Assembly: GCA_036404435.1 (NCBI GenBank)
Contig: DASWZN010000032.1
Span: 124,001-188,000 of the forward strand
Length of the DNA stretch: 64,000 bases
Source: DASWZN01 sp036404435
Lineage (GTDB): Bacteria > Acidobacteriota > Terriglobia > Bryobacterales > Bryobacteraceae
Direction: 5' to 3'
The notes under the pieces are model-generated. The model made no database searches, was not told where the DNA came from, and was given only the letters and a program-made list of their open reading frames with translations. The position numbers and the translations under genes were made by a program. Positions 35,001-43,697 of this stretch are shown here, piece after piece; positions within the stretch are counted from its first letter, which is position 1, and each line of letters begins with the position of its first letter.

Positions 35001-35169
35001 CCGGCCCAGCGCCGGGATAAAAGGTCTGCACCTGGATGGTCGGGTAATCCACCTGCGGCAGTGCGGAGACGGGCAGTTGCTTGTAAGCGACCAGCCCGAC
35101 CAGAACCAGGGCGGCCATCAGCAGCGAGGTTGCCACCGGCCGCAGGATGAAGATTCGAGACGGGCTCAA
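32053..35169 (-). CDS. RND efflux pump permease, MdtB-like (first of a pair)
   Basis: A 1038-residue RND permease with SRIFILRPVATSLLMAALVL, LPQVDYPTIQVQTFYPGAGPEVM, GFVVDDAIVMIENISRYIE and GIVKKNAIMMIDFALEAE. The TTG at 35169, overlapping the adaptor's TGA (TTGA), is chosen as start. The frame remains open 216 codons upstream, but that part is the shadow of the adaptor gene. The close but clearly distinct paralogue downstream points to an ancient duplication within the operon. Confidence 0.92.
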   Translation of the reverse strand: MSPSRIFILRPVATSLLMAALVLVGLVAYKQLPVSALPQVDYPTIQVQTFYPGAGPEVMASSVTAPLERQFGQVPGLSQMTSISSFGSSVITLQFALELNIDVAEQEVQAAINAASTYLPKDLPNPPIYSKTNPADAPILTLALTSNTLPLPQVEELADTRLAQKISQLPGVGLVSISGGQRPAVRVQANPTALASFGMSLEDLRTALGQANVDQAKGNFDGPQQSWTIGANDQLLTADSYAPIIIAYRKGSPVRLSDVATVVDSAENVKQAAWVGTTPAVILNIQRQPGTNIISVVDRTRKVLPQLQASLPSSLQVSIIADRTTTIRASVRDVEFSLMLTIALVVMVIFLFLRSFSATVIPSVAVPLSLIGTFAVMYLLGYSLDNLSLMALTISTGFVVDDAIVMIENISRYIEMGEPPLQAALKGAGEIGFTIVSLTVSLIAVLIPLLFMGDIVGRLFREFAVTLAVTIIMSALVSLTLTPMMAARILRHQPESQQSRFYRWSENVFNRVIERYGNGLRFVLRHQTATILVAVATLAATIVLYIVIPKGFFPVQDTGVILGISEGPQAVSFAAMATRQQELAKVILQDPAVETLSSFIGVDGTNTTPNGGRIQITLKPLEQRDASASDIIRRLQPKLAEVQGIDLYMQPVQDLTVEDRVSRTQYQYTIEGPDSQVLNAWAPRLVDKLKTLPDLRDVASDQQNDGLGLMLTIDRDTASRLGITPQMIDDTLYDAFGQRQVSTMFTQLTQYHVVLESYPKWQRSVDSLRDLYVPTASGGQAPLSAFTRAEPISVPVAVNHQGQFPSVTLSFNLAPGASLGGAVQAIRGATDGLHLPGSIQAAFQGTAQAFEASLSNEPLLILAAIVTVYIVLGVLYESYIHPITILSTLPSAGVGAIIALMLCHEDLGVVAIIGIILLIGIVKKNAIMMIDFALEAERNQGKTAEEAIYQASLLRFRPIMMTTMAALLGGIPLALGSGVGSELRRPLGISIVGGLILSQTLTLFTTPVIYLGFDRLGKWLARRRHGQEGVQLALPLAE

Positions 35170-36401
35170 GCTGCCGGACCTCCCGCGGCGCGACGGGGCG
35201 CCCCGGCGGGGCGTTCTCCGGTGGGCGTCCGCACCGTGACCTTGGTGCCCGGCTGCAACTTGTCGGCCCCGTCGATTACGACGTTGTCCCCGACTTGAAG
35301 CCCGCGGTCGATCGACGTGTTGCCGCTCTCGCTGACGCCGATCGCTACCACCCGGACGTCGGCCGTGTTGTCGGGCTTGACGACATAGACGAACGTTCCC
35401 TGGGCGCCGCGCTGGATGGCCACCGAAGGGACGATCACCTGCTTCCGCTTGACCTCCAGCAGCAGCCGCACGTTGACGAACTGCATGGGAAAGAGCGTGC
35501 CGTCGCGGTTCTCGAAGACGGCCTTGAGCTTCAGGGTGCCCGTGGTCTGGTCGATCTGGTTGTCGACGGTCAGGAGATAGCCCGACGCCACCTTCCGCGA
35601 TTTGTCGCGATTGTAGGCGTCCACGGGCAGCCGCGTGCCGGCGTGCAGCTTTTGAAGAACTGGCGGCAGGCTGTCTTCGGGGAGTGTGAAGATCACCGTG
35701 ATGGGCTGCATTTGAGTGATGACCAGCAGCGGATTGGTGTCGGCGGCATGGACGATATTGCCCGGGTCGACCAGCCGCAGCCCCACGCGCCCGGCGATGG
35801 GCGACGTGATGTGGCAATAGACGATCTGCAGCTTGGCGTTGTCGATGGCGCCCTGGTCCGTTTTGACCGCGCCTTCATACTGCGCCACCGTCGACACTTG
35901 CGTGTCGAGTTGCTGGCTGGGGATCGCATCCTGCGCCAGAAGGGTTTTGTAGCGCGCCAGATCGACTTTGGCGTTGGCCAGCAGCGCCTGGTCGTGGGCC
36001 ATCTGGCCCTCGGCCTGCTCGAGCATCACTTGGAACGGCCGCGGATCGAGGTCGACCAAAACGTCGCCCACATTCACGAACTGGCCCTCTTTGAAGTACA
36101 CGTTCATCAACTGGCCGTCGACCCGTGTGTGGATGCTGACGGTGTAAACGGGGGTTACGGAACCCAGCCCGTCGAGGTACACCGGAATGTCGCCCAGCGT
36201 CGCCGGCGCGGCGGCCACCGGAATCAGCATCGCCCTGCCCGCGCGGCCTCCCGCGGCGCCGGGCGCCTGTGCGTTGGTCTGCCGCGACCGGATCAGCCAC
36301 ACCGCCACCACCGCCGCGGCTACGATCAGCAGCCACACCCAGCGACCTCTTCGGTGCTGGGAAACCTGTTGTCTCTGAGGAACTTGATTGCTAGTGTCCA
36401 T
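35166..36401 (-). CDS. RND efflux periplasmic adaptor, MdtA-like
   Basis: Membrane-fusion protein linking pump and duct. One N-terminal membrane anchor (residues about 21-38, WVWLLIVAAAVVAVWLI) is followed by the split lipoyl domain (SIHTRVDGQLMNVYFKEGQFV and SPIAGRVGLRLVDPGN), an alpha-hairpin between them, beta-barrel and membrane-proximal domains. The 411-residue length and VFTLPEDSLPPV-type segment match MdtA. It is the first gene of the operon; about 220 bp of non-coding DNA separates it from the divergent receptor gene. Confidence 0.92.
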   Translation of the reverse strand: MDTSNQVPQRQQVSQHRRGRWVWLLIVAAAVVAVWLIRSRQTNAQAPGAAGGRAGRAMLIPVAAAPATLGDIPVYLDGLGSVTPVYTVSIHTRVDGQLMNVYFKEGQFVNVGDVLVDLDPRPFQVMLEQAEGQMAHDQALLANAKVDLARYKTLLAQDAIPSQQLDTQVSTVAQYEGAVKTDQGAIDNAKLQIVYCHITSPIAGRVGLRLVDPGNIVHAADTNPLLVITQMQPITVIFTLPEDSLPPVLQKLHAGTRLPVDAYNRDKSRKVASGYLLTVDNQIDQTTGTLKLKAVFENRDGTLFPMQFVNVRLLLEVKRKQVIVPSVAIQRGAQGTFVYVVKPDNTADVRVVAIGVSESGNTSIDRGLQVGDNVVIDGADKLQPGTKVTVRTPTGERPAGAPRRAAGGPAA

Positions 36402-36621
36402 AAGCCGGCATACGCCACATCTCAGTCTGTCTCATAAGAAACCACGTCCGAACCGAAGGCGGGCAGCGCGGTCAAAAGAGCGTCACAATATGAAGGACGA
36501 CGCTTCGTCGCGCCGGAGTTACCTGCCGGCCCTGTTTTTAGATCCTGTAAAGGATTGTAAACCATTGCGGATTCCGTAACGGCCCGCTGGTGACAAGCGC
36601 CTAACGGTTAAGAGTCCGTCC

Positions 36622-39600
36622 ATGGGTCCAAAAGCAATGTCTCGAAGCGGGCGTCTCATCCTGTTGATCGGAGCGGCGGCCGTCGCGCTCCAAGCGCAAA
36701 GCGGAGTCGTAAAATCCGGGAACCAGCCTATTCCGGGGGCCACCGTCACGGCCAGCCAGGGCGCCACCAAGACTGTCGCCGTGACGGACCAGAGCGGGCG
36801 CTACACGCTGCCGCCGCTGGCGGCCGGCGAGTGGACCGTTGAGGTCACCATGTTTGGCTTCCAACCCGCCCGGAAGCAGGATCCCGACCCTTCGCGCGCG
36901 CTCGACTTCAACCTCAGCCTGCGGGAATCGGAGATTGCCGCACGCATGAGCCGCATGGCGGGCCGGGGCGGCCAGGACGGGAATCAGCTCGAATCGCAGA
37001 TTCAGAACGAGGCCGGCGCCACTCAGGCTCCGCAGGAAGCTGCGCCGGCCGCGACGGGCAGCAACGAGACCTTCCTCGTATCCGGCAGCCTGAGTCAAGG
37101 ATTGCAGTCCGGTGCAGCGCCCGACTTCTCCCAGTGGCGCGGCGGTCCCGGAGGCGGGCCGGGTGGGGGGCAGCCGAACGCTCCGGGCTTCGGCCAGAAC
37201 GGCCCAGGCGGAGGTCCAGGAGGCGGTCCCGGCGGCGGAGGGTTTGGCGGTCCCGGCGGGGGCGGCGGGGGCGGTTTCGGAGGTGGAGGGCGCGGGTTCG
37301 GTGGCCCCGGTGGCGGCGGCCGGAGACCGGCGCCCGGCGGCGCGCAGTTCGGCAATCGCCGTCCGCCCAACGAGATTCACGGCATGATCTTCGCCACGCT
37401 CGACAACTCGGCTCTGAACGCGAAGCCGTTTTCTCTCACCGGCCAGGACATCTTCCAGCCCTCCTATGCCCAACTCCGGATGGGAGTGGTCCTGGGCGGC
37501 CCGCTGGTCATCCCGAAGGTGGTTAAGGATACATCGACATTCTTCTTCCTCAGCTACTATGACACCCGCGCCAAGAACCCGTACTCCTATGTGGGAACCG
37601 TTCCGACCGCGGCCGAGCGCGGGGGCGATTTCTCCGCGTTGCTCACGCCTCCGTCCCCCCAGTTGCCGATTTTGATCTACGATCCCGCCTCCGGCCTGCC
37701 GTTCCCTGGCAACAGAATCCCAGCCAGCCAGATCGCAGCCAACACCATCCCGCAGCAACTCCTCAACTTCTTCCCCCCGCCCAACCAGCCATCGCCGACC
37801 GGCGTGAACAACTACGCCTTGGAATCTTCGGTGCCGCAGAACACCGCCAACTTTGGCTTTCGGGTGCAGCGCAACATTACGCAGAAGGATCGGCTCGCCT
37901 ACCACATCGGCTACCAGACGCGCGGTGGAGACACCTCGCAGCCCTTCGGTTTCCTCGACACCACCAGCGGCAGCGGGCTGGCCACGGATCTCTCCTGGAC
38001 GCGGACCTTCACGCCCTCGCTGATCTCGACCGCCCGCGTCACCTTCAACCGCAACCGGAACGAGACCAGGCCGTTTTTCGCCAACGGCCCGGACGTGGCC
38101 GAGGAGCTTGGCATCCAGGGGACTTCGGCCAATCCTCTCAACTTCGGGCCGCCGGCCCTGAATTTTTCCGGCTCGTCGAGCTTCGCTTCGCTGTCGGACG
38201 GCAGCCCGGTTCTCACGCGCAATCAGAGCCAGAGCGGCAGCGAGAGCTTCGTCGTGGTGCACGGCAAGCACAGTTTCACCTTTGGAGCGCAATACACGCG
38301 CAACGACTGGAACACGACCACCGACCCGAACGGCCGCGGGACGCTCAACTTCACCGGCCAGGCCACCGGCGCGGCCGACTGTCCCACGGGGCAGGTTTGC
38401 GGTCTCGACTTCGCCGATTTCCTGCTCGGCCTGCCGCAATCGGCCTCGATCCGCTATGGCCAGAGCACCTATCTCCAACAGAACGCCTGGAACGCCTATG
38501 CGATGGACGAGTGGAAGGTGGGGCCCAATCTCACGCTCAGCCTGGGCGTCCGCTACGAGCTGTTCTTCCCGCTCGAGGAGAAGTACGGCCAGATGGCGAA
38601 TCTCGCCATCGCGCCCGGCTTCACGAGTGCGACGGTCGAGACGCCGGCCACCCCCGGCGCTCCGGCCGGCCTCATCAACGCGGACTATAAGAACTTCTCG
38701 CCGCGCCTGGGCCTGGCATGGAAGGTGCCCAACATTCACCGCTCCACCGTGATCCGGCTGGGCTACGGGATCTATTACAACGGCCAGGCCTATATCGGGC
38801 TGGCCCGCAACCTGACCCAACAGCCGCCCTTCGCGGTTTCCGAGAGCGTGAACAGCACCCCGGAGAACCCCTTGACGATCGCGACCGCGCTGCTGGGCGC
38901 CGCGGTCCCGGGCACGGTGACGAACACCTACGCGGTGGACCCGAGTTACCGCACCCCTTACGCGCAGACCTGGAGCGCGAGCATACAGCGCGATCTGGGT
39001 GCGGGGTTCTTCACGGAGATCGGCTATCTGGGCACCAAAGGCACGCGGCTGGATGTCCTCACCACTCCCAACCAGGGCCCGCCGGGCACCGGCTTCCGCA
39101 GCCAGGTCTACACGTACGACAGTTCGGTGGGCGATTCCATCTACCATGCTCTGCAGACGCGGTTGCAGCGGCGCTTCCGGCATGGAATCTCGATGCAGGC
39201 GCTGTACACCTTCTCGAAGTCCATCGACGATTCGTCCACCTTTGGCGGTGCCGGGAACACCGTGGCTCAGAATTGGCTGGACCTGGCCGCCGAGCGCGGC
39301 CTCTCCAGCTTCGACCGCCGGCATGTCCTCACCATGAGCTGGGTGCTGACCTCGCCCTTCGGCAGCGACGCCTCGCACTTCGCTGCCAATGGCCTGGCGG
39401 GGACGCTGCTCAGGAACTGGCAGCTCACGGGCGGGCTGACGGCAGAAACGGGCACGCCACTGACCGCGCGCGTGGGCAGCACTGGTGTCGGTCTGGCGGC
39501 CACCGGCGGCGTGGGCAGCGGCCGCGCGGAGGCGACCGGAGACAGCATCTCCGCGGCGACCGGCTTCTTCAACACCAACGCGTTCACATCCGTGGTGCCC

Positions 39601-39855
39601 GCTGGCGAGTTCGGTGACGCCGGGCGCAACACCATCCCCGGTCCCGGATTAGTTTCTTTGAACCTTGGATTTGGACGCTCCTTCCAGCTTGGCGACTCGC
39701 ACCGCCGGCTGGAGCTTCGATTGGAAGGCACCAACGTTCTCAATCAGGTCAGCTACACGAGCGTCTACACCGTCGTGGGCGCTTCCAATTACGGATTGGC
39801 GGCGGCGGCCGCTCCGATGCGGTCCATGAACGCCGTATTGAGGTTCCGGTTTTGA
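36622..39855 (+). CDS. Oar-like TonB-dependent receptor with carboxypeptidase-regulatory-like domain
   Basis: A 1077-residue outer-membrane protein of the large acidobacterial Oar type. Signal peptide (about 1-26), a CarboxypepD_reg-like fold (about 28-105: GATVTASQGATKTVAVTDQSGRYTLPPL, quoted in part), then a strongly Gly/Pro-rich linker (about 173-245), a plug-like region and a long beta-barrel ending in an aromatic strand (MNAVLRFRF). Such proteins import or bind large substrates or support adhesion. The start could be 36622 or the ATG at 36637. The 3' end overlaps the VWA gene in TTGA, implying co-translation. Confidence 0.85.
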   Translation: MGPKAMSRSGRLILLIGAAAVALQAQSGVVKSGNQPIPGATVTASQGATKTVAVTDQSGRYTLPPLAAGEWTVEVTMFGFQPARKQDPDPSRALDFNLSLRESEIAARMSRMAGRGGQDGNQLESQIQNEAGATQAPQEAAPAATGSNETFLVSGSLSQGLQSGAAPDFSQWRGGPGGGPGGGQPNAPGFGQNGPGGGPGGGPGGGGFGGPGGGGGGGFGGGGRGFGGPGGGGRRPAPGGAQFGNRRPPNEIHGMIFATLDNSALNAKPFSLTGQDIFQPSYAQLRMGVVLGGPLVIPKVVKDTSTFFFLSYYDTRAKNPYSYVGTVPTAAERGGDFSALLTPPSPQLPILIYDPASGLPFPGNRIPASQIAANTIPQQLLNFFPPPNQPSPTGVNNYALESSVPQNTANFGFRVQRNITQKDRLAYHIGYQTRGGDTSQPFGFLDTTSGSGLATDLSWTRTFTPSLISTARVTFNRNRNETRPFFANGPDVAEELGIQGTSANPLNFGPPALNFSGSSSFASLSDGSPVLTRNQSQSGSESFVVVHGKHSFTFGAQYTRNDWNTTTDPNGRGTLNFTGQATGAADCPTGQVCGLDFADFLLGLPQSASIRYGQSTYLQQNAWNAYAMDEWKVGPNLTLSLGVRYELFFPLEEKYGQMANLAIAPGFTSATVETPATPGAPAGLINADYKNFSPRLGLAWKVPNIHRSTVIRLGYGIYYNGQAYIGLARNLTQQPPFAVSESVNSTPENPLTIATALLGAAVPGTVTNTYAVDPSYRTPYAQTWSASIQRDLGAGFFTEIGYLGTKGTRLDVLTTPNQGPPGTGFRSQVYTYDSSVGDSIYHALQTRLQRRFRHGISMQALYTFSKSIDDSSTFGGAGNTVAQNWLDLAAERGLSSFDRRHVLTMSWVLTSPFGSDASHFAANGLAGTLLRNWQLTGGLTAETGTPLTARVGSTGVGLAATGGVGSGRAEATGDSISAATGFFNTNAFTSVVPAGEFGDAGRNTIPGPGLVSLNLGFGRSFQLGDSHRRLELRLEGTNVLNQVSYTSVYTVVGASNYGLAAAAAPMRSMNAVLRFRF

Positions 39856-41966
39856 AACCACTTGCATGTCTTCTCGCCATGATCCTGGCGGCCTCGTCCG
39901 GCCTGCCTCAGGCCCAGCCGACCTTTTCGGCCACGGCGAACGTCGTGGTAGTGAACGTGACCGTGCTCGGCAAGGACGGCCAGCCACTCGAGAACCTCAA
40001 GAAGAGCGACTTCACCGTGCTCGAGGATGGCAAGCCGCAGCGGCTCCAGTCCTGCGAGCTCCAGCGGCTCGAAACGCAGCCTTTGCCGGCGATCGAGACG
40101 AGTCCGGCGCACCGCGTCCTCCAGAACCGCACCGAACCCGCGCCCGTAGCGACCCCCACTCCCCAGGTTCAGGACCACCGGCTGATCGTGATGCTGTTCG
40201 ATTTTTCCTCGATGCAGCCGGCCGAGCAGGTCCGCGCCGTGAACGCGTCCATGCAGTTTCTCAAGACCAAAATGACGCCGAGCGACCTGGTCTCGGTGAT
40301 GGTCTTCGGGAGCAGCCTCCGCACGGTGCAGGACTTCACCAGCGACCGCGACCTGCTGATCGCGACTCTCCAGCGGTTCCACATCGGCGAATCGAGCGAG
40401 CTGGCCTCGATGGCCGACACCGGCGCCGACGCGGAAGACCAGAGCGGCCTCTACGTGGCCGACGAGACCGAGTTCAACATCTTCAATACCGACCGCAAGC
40501 TGGCCGCCTTGGAGAACGCCGCCCGCCGCCTGGCCTACTATCCGCAAAAGAAGGCGCTGGTCTATATCTCGAGCGGCGTCGAGAAGACCGGCGTCGATAA
40601 CCAGTCGCAGCTTCGGGCCACCGTCAACGCGGCGGTGCGCGCGAATGTGGCCTTCTACACCATCGATGCCCGCGGATTGTCGGCCCAGGTGCCCGGCGGA
40701 GACGCCAGCCAGGCCGGAGCGGTGGGCTCCCACATCTATAGCGGTTCGGCCCAGGCGGCCCTGCGCGACAGCTTTCACAACCAGCAGGAGACGCTCGATT
40801 CCCTGGCTGCCGATACGGGCGGAAAGGCGCTCCTCGATTCGAACGACCTGACCGTGGGCATGGTGCAAGTCCAGAAGGACATTCGCAGCTACTACATGCT
40901 CACCTACGCCAGCACGAACAGCACCGAGGATGGCCGCTACCGGCGCATCACGGTGCGCTTGGCCCCGGCGCTCGCCGCGCTGAAGCTGAAGCTGGACTAC
41001 CGGCAGGGATATTACGGCCCGGTGGCGTTCGGCCGCATGAGGGGCGAGGACAAGGAAACCCAACTGACCAGCGCCCTGGAGAGCGACAACGCCGTCACCG
41101 ACCTGCCCATCGCGGTCGAGATCGACTACTTCCGTCTGTCGAAGGGCAAGTACTTCGTGCCCATCTCGGTCAAGATGCCCGGCTCCGCCTTGTCGTTCCA
41201 CAACAAGGGGCAGAAGGCGGCCACCGAGCTGGACTTCATGGCCCAGGTTCGGGACGCGCGCGGGCAGCCGGCTTCCACGGTGCGCGATACCATCCCCCTC
41301 AAACTGGACCAGGCCACCGCCGGCCAAGTGGGGCGCAGCCAGGTGGAATACGATACGGGCGTGACGCTGGGGCCCGGCAAGTACACGCTGAAATTCGTGG
41401 CGCGCGAGAACGGCGAGGGCAGACTGGGCACCTTCGAGGCGCCGTTTACGGTCCCCGACCTGAGCTCGGGCGGCGCGCTGCGGCTGAGCTCGGTGGTCTT
41501 GAGCAATCAGACGCAGCCGCTCAGCCAGATCGCGGGCGTCCGGAACGACAAGAAGCTGCTGGCGCAGAACCCGCTGGTGACCGGCGCGGGCCAGAAGATC
41601 GTGCCCAATGTGACGCGCGTCTTTCGCCCCGGGCAGAACCTGCACGTCTACCTCGAGGTGTACGACCCCGCCGCGCCGCCGAACCTGCCTGCGAATGTGC
41701 ACCTGGCTGGCGTGACGGCCGACCTGGCGCTGTACCAGGAAGGCCAGAAGGTGCTCGAGACCCAGCCGATCCGCGCCATGCGTCCGGACGCCAAGCGCGA
41801 GGGCGTGCTTCCGCTGAACCTGAGCGCGCAGACCTCCGCCCTGAAGCCCGGCGAATACGTCTGCCAAGTTAACGTGATCGACGAGCTGGGCCGCAAGTTC
41901 GCGTTTCCCAGAACGTCACTGGTCATCCTGCCGGGCGGGGAACCATCACCGAGCGCGGCGCCGTAG
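39852..41966 (+). CDS. VWFA-related protein, acidobacterial type
   Basis: A 704-residue secreted protein. TTG at 39852 overlaps the receptor's TGA and starts a signal peptide (KPLACLLAMILAASSGLPQAQ in two parts). An N-terminal beta domain carries the family motif VVVNVTVLGKDGQPLENLKK-SDFTVLEDGK. The VWA domain follows (about 105-390) with a MIDAS-like DFSSM and late RGLSAQVPGGDASQ. The C-terminal 300 residues form further beta domains. These acidobacterial VWFA proteins are surface or periplasmic and thought to mediate metal-dependent binding. Coupling to the Oar-like receptor suggests a shared surface role. Confidence 0.82.
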   Translation: MKPLACLLAMILAASSGLPQAQPTFSATANVVVVNVTVLGKDGQPLENLKKSDFTVLEDGKPQRLQSCELQRLETQPLPAIETSPAHRVLQNRTEPAPVATPTPQVQDHRLIVMLFDFSSMQPAEQVRAVNASMQFLKTKMTPSDLVSVMVFGSSLRTVQDFTSDRDLLIATLQRFHIGESSELASMADTGADAEDQSGLYVADETEFNIFNTDRKLAALENAARRLAYYPQKKALVYISSGVEKTGVDNQSQLRATVNAAVRANVAFYTIDARGLSAQVPGGDASQAGAVGSHIYSGSAQAALRDSFHNQQETLDSLAADTGGKALLDSNDLTVGMVQVQKDIRSYYMLTYASTNSTEDGRYRRITVRLAPALAALKLKLDYRQGYYGPVAFGRMRGEDKETQLTSALESDNAVTDLPIAVEIDYFRLSKGKYFVPISVKMPGSALSFHNKGQKAATELDFMAQVRDARGQPASTVRDTIPLKLDQATAGQVGRSQVEYDTGVTLGPGKYTLKFVARENGEGRLGTFEAPFTVPDLSSGGALRLSSVVLSNQTQPLSQIAGVRNDKKLLAQNPLVTGAGQKIVPNVTRVFRPGQNLHVYLEVYDPAAPPNLPANVHLAGVTADLALYQEGQKVLETQPIRAMRPDAKREGVLPLNLSAQTSALKPGEYVCQVNVIDELGRKFAFPRTSLVILPGGEPSPSAAP

Positions 41967-42314
41967 CGCACGCTTTAGGTGATGCTGAAGAATGCCAAGA
42001 AGGGTCCAGACATTGCTAGCCGCCGATGAACGCAGATGAACGCCGATTGAAAACGAATGTCTTATTGGCGTTCATCTGCGGCGAGAATTGTGCTTCCGGA
42101 GTTTTTCAGCAGCCTGCTTGGCGTGCCGTGTACGCACTCGTGCGAACACCTTTGTCCGTGGGCGAGCCATGAGTGGCGACGCGGCACGCTAAAGCGACGC
42201 TAAAGCGTGCGCCACGGCGATCTCAGGTCTCCCTTTTCAGGCGATTCCTCTCTGGCGTTTAGGGCCCGGTTCCGTAAAGATCTGGCAGCCACTGCCGATT
42301 AATAGCAGGCTGCG
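41967..42314. other. Intergenic region with two inverted repeats
   Basis: No gene is seen. It holds a 14-bp perfect inverted repeat, CGCAGATGAACGCC (42031-42044) and GGCGTTCATCTGCG (42067-42080), and the GTGGCG...GCGCCAC palindrome listed next. No clear promoter for the downstream activator gene was found. Confidence 0.7.
42173..42215. repeat. GTGGCGCACGCT-family palindrome, copy 2
   Basis: GTGGCG on the left and CGCCAC on the right enclose GGCACGCT and AAGCGTGC arms with an extra AAAGCGACGCT insertion. It shares the core AAGCGTGCGCCACGG with the copies at 25048-25073 and 58994-59020. Confidence 0.7.
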
Positions 42315-43697
42315 ATGCGTGTACTGTGGGGAACATCGGAATCGAGTGGCGTGACTCCCGAGGAGCGCGAAGCCCTGCCCGGGCTCTGCCTCTCCGAGGT
42401 GGAAACCGTCGCGGGAGCCGCCGCCGCAGTCGAGGCCGCCCGGGGCGGCTCCTATGATGCCATCGTCGCCGAGTTTCCCATGGCCGAGTGGACGGCCGAG
42501 GAATGGCTGGAGGAAGTCCGGCGCCTCAACCGGTCGCTGCCGGTCATCATTCGCTATCCGCACGGTTCGTTTCAGGAAGCCGTGCGGCTGACCAAGCTCG
42601 GCGCCTACGACTTCCTGGGCGCGGGGACCGAAGTCGAAGACACCGCCCGCGTCGTCGAGCGGGCGCTTTCCGAGCAGCGCGCGCGTGCGCTGGCGCTGGC
42701 GGGGCAGTCGGATCCGGCTCCCTGGAAGCGGCTGCTGGTCGGCGAAAGCCGGCCCATCCGGACCATCGAAGGGATCATCCGCATGATCGCGCCGCGCCGT
42801 GCGACCGTCCTCATCACCGGGGAAACGGGAACCGGCAAGGAAGTCGCCGCCCGCGCCATCCACGCCGCCAGCGGCCGGGGCCATTTGCCCATGGTCGCGG
42901 TCAACTGCAACGCCTTGCCCGCCACGCTCCTCGAGGCCGAGTTGTTCGGACACGTGAAGGGCGCCTTCACCGGAGCGATCGCGCAGCGCGTCGGCCGCTT
43001 CGAGCTGGCCCACCGCAGCACGCTCTTTCTGGATGAAATCGGCGATATGCCGCTCGACCTCCAGGCCAAGCTGCTGCGCGTCATCCAGGATCGCGAAGTG
43101 CAACGCCTGGGAAGTTCGGACACGCTGAGGCTCGACGTGCGCATCATCGTTGCGTCCAACACCGATCTGGCCGCGGGCGTTCGCGAGGGCTCCTTCCGCG
43201 AGGATCTTTTCTACCGGCTCAACATCGTTCCCCTGCGCATGCCGCCGCTGCGCGAGCGCGTTTCCGACATCCCGCTGCTGGCGCACCATTTCGTCGAGAA
43301 GGTCTGCCGGAACGAAGGCATCGCTCCCAAGCGAATCGCGGAAGCCGCCGTCGAGCGGCTGTGCGCATACACGTGGCCCGGAAACGTCCGGCAGCTCGAG
43401 AACGCGGTCGAGATGGCCGTGGCCATGAGCGGCGAAGAAGAGGTCCTCTACCCTAGCGACTTCCCGCTGCCTGCGCCGTCGGAGGGGAAGCCGCTGGCCG
43501 CCACGGCCGCGCCCTCGATTCGCCTCCCCGACGACGGCTTGGATTTCGAGCGCACGGTCAGCCGCATCGAGCGCAGCATCCTCAGCCAGGCGCTCGAGCG
43601 CACCGGCGGGAACAAGAAGCAGGCCGCCCAAATGCTGCGGCTCAAACGGACCACGCTCTCGGCGAAACTCAAGAGCCTCGAGGCGGCCGCGGTTTGA
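42315..43697 (+). CDS. Sigma-54-dependent transcriptional activator with degenerate receiver domain
   Basis: A 460-residue NtrC-family protein. Residues 1-120 fold like a receiver, but the acidic pocket is replaced (VLWGTSE) and the phosphoacceptor Asp position reads Glu (IVAEFPM), so it is probably not phosphorylated. The AAA+ domain (about 140-370) has Walker A GETGTGKE, the sigma-54-contacting GAFTGA loop, Walker B TLFLDEIGDM and the arginine-finger region. A Fis-type helix-turn-helix closes the protein (TGGNKKQAAQMLRLKRTTL). It likely activates a -24/-12 promoter constitutively or by partner binding. It is convergent with, and overlaps, the sortase gene by 29 bp. Confidence 0.9.
   Translation: MRVLWGTSESSGVTPEEREALPGLCLSEVETVAGAAAAVEAARGGSYDAIVAEFPMAEWTAEEWLEEVRRLNRSLPVIIRYPHGSFQEAVRLTKLGAYDFLGAGTEVEDTARVVERALSEQRARALALAGQSDPAPWKRLLVGESRPIRTIEGIIRMIAPRRATVLITGETGTGKEVAARAIHAASGRGHLPMVAVNCNALPATLLEAELFGHVKGAFTGAIAQRVGRFELAHRSTLFLDEIGDMPLDLQAKLLRVIQDREVQRLGSSDTLRLDVRIIVASNTDLAAGVREGSFREDLFYRLNIVPLRMPPLRERVSDIPLLAHHFVEKVCRNEGIAPKRIAEAAVERLCAYTWPGNVRQLENAVEMAVAMSGEEEVLYPSDFPLPAPSEGKPLAATAAPSIRLPDDGLDFERTVSRIERSILSQALERTGGNKKQAAQMLRLKRTTLSAKLKSLEAAAV

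Noticed and set aside
35170..35817. N-terminal extension of the first RND pump frame
   Set aside because: This stretch is fully occupied by the periplasmic adaptor gene on the same strand, and its translation is Arg/His-rich nonsense. The pump starts at TTG 35169.
37095..37370. Proline-rich ORF opposite the Oar-like receptor
   Set aside because: It is the antisense of the Gly-rich linker: GGN codons read backwards as NCC (Pro/Ala). No ribosome-binding site or independent support.
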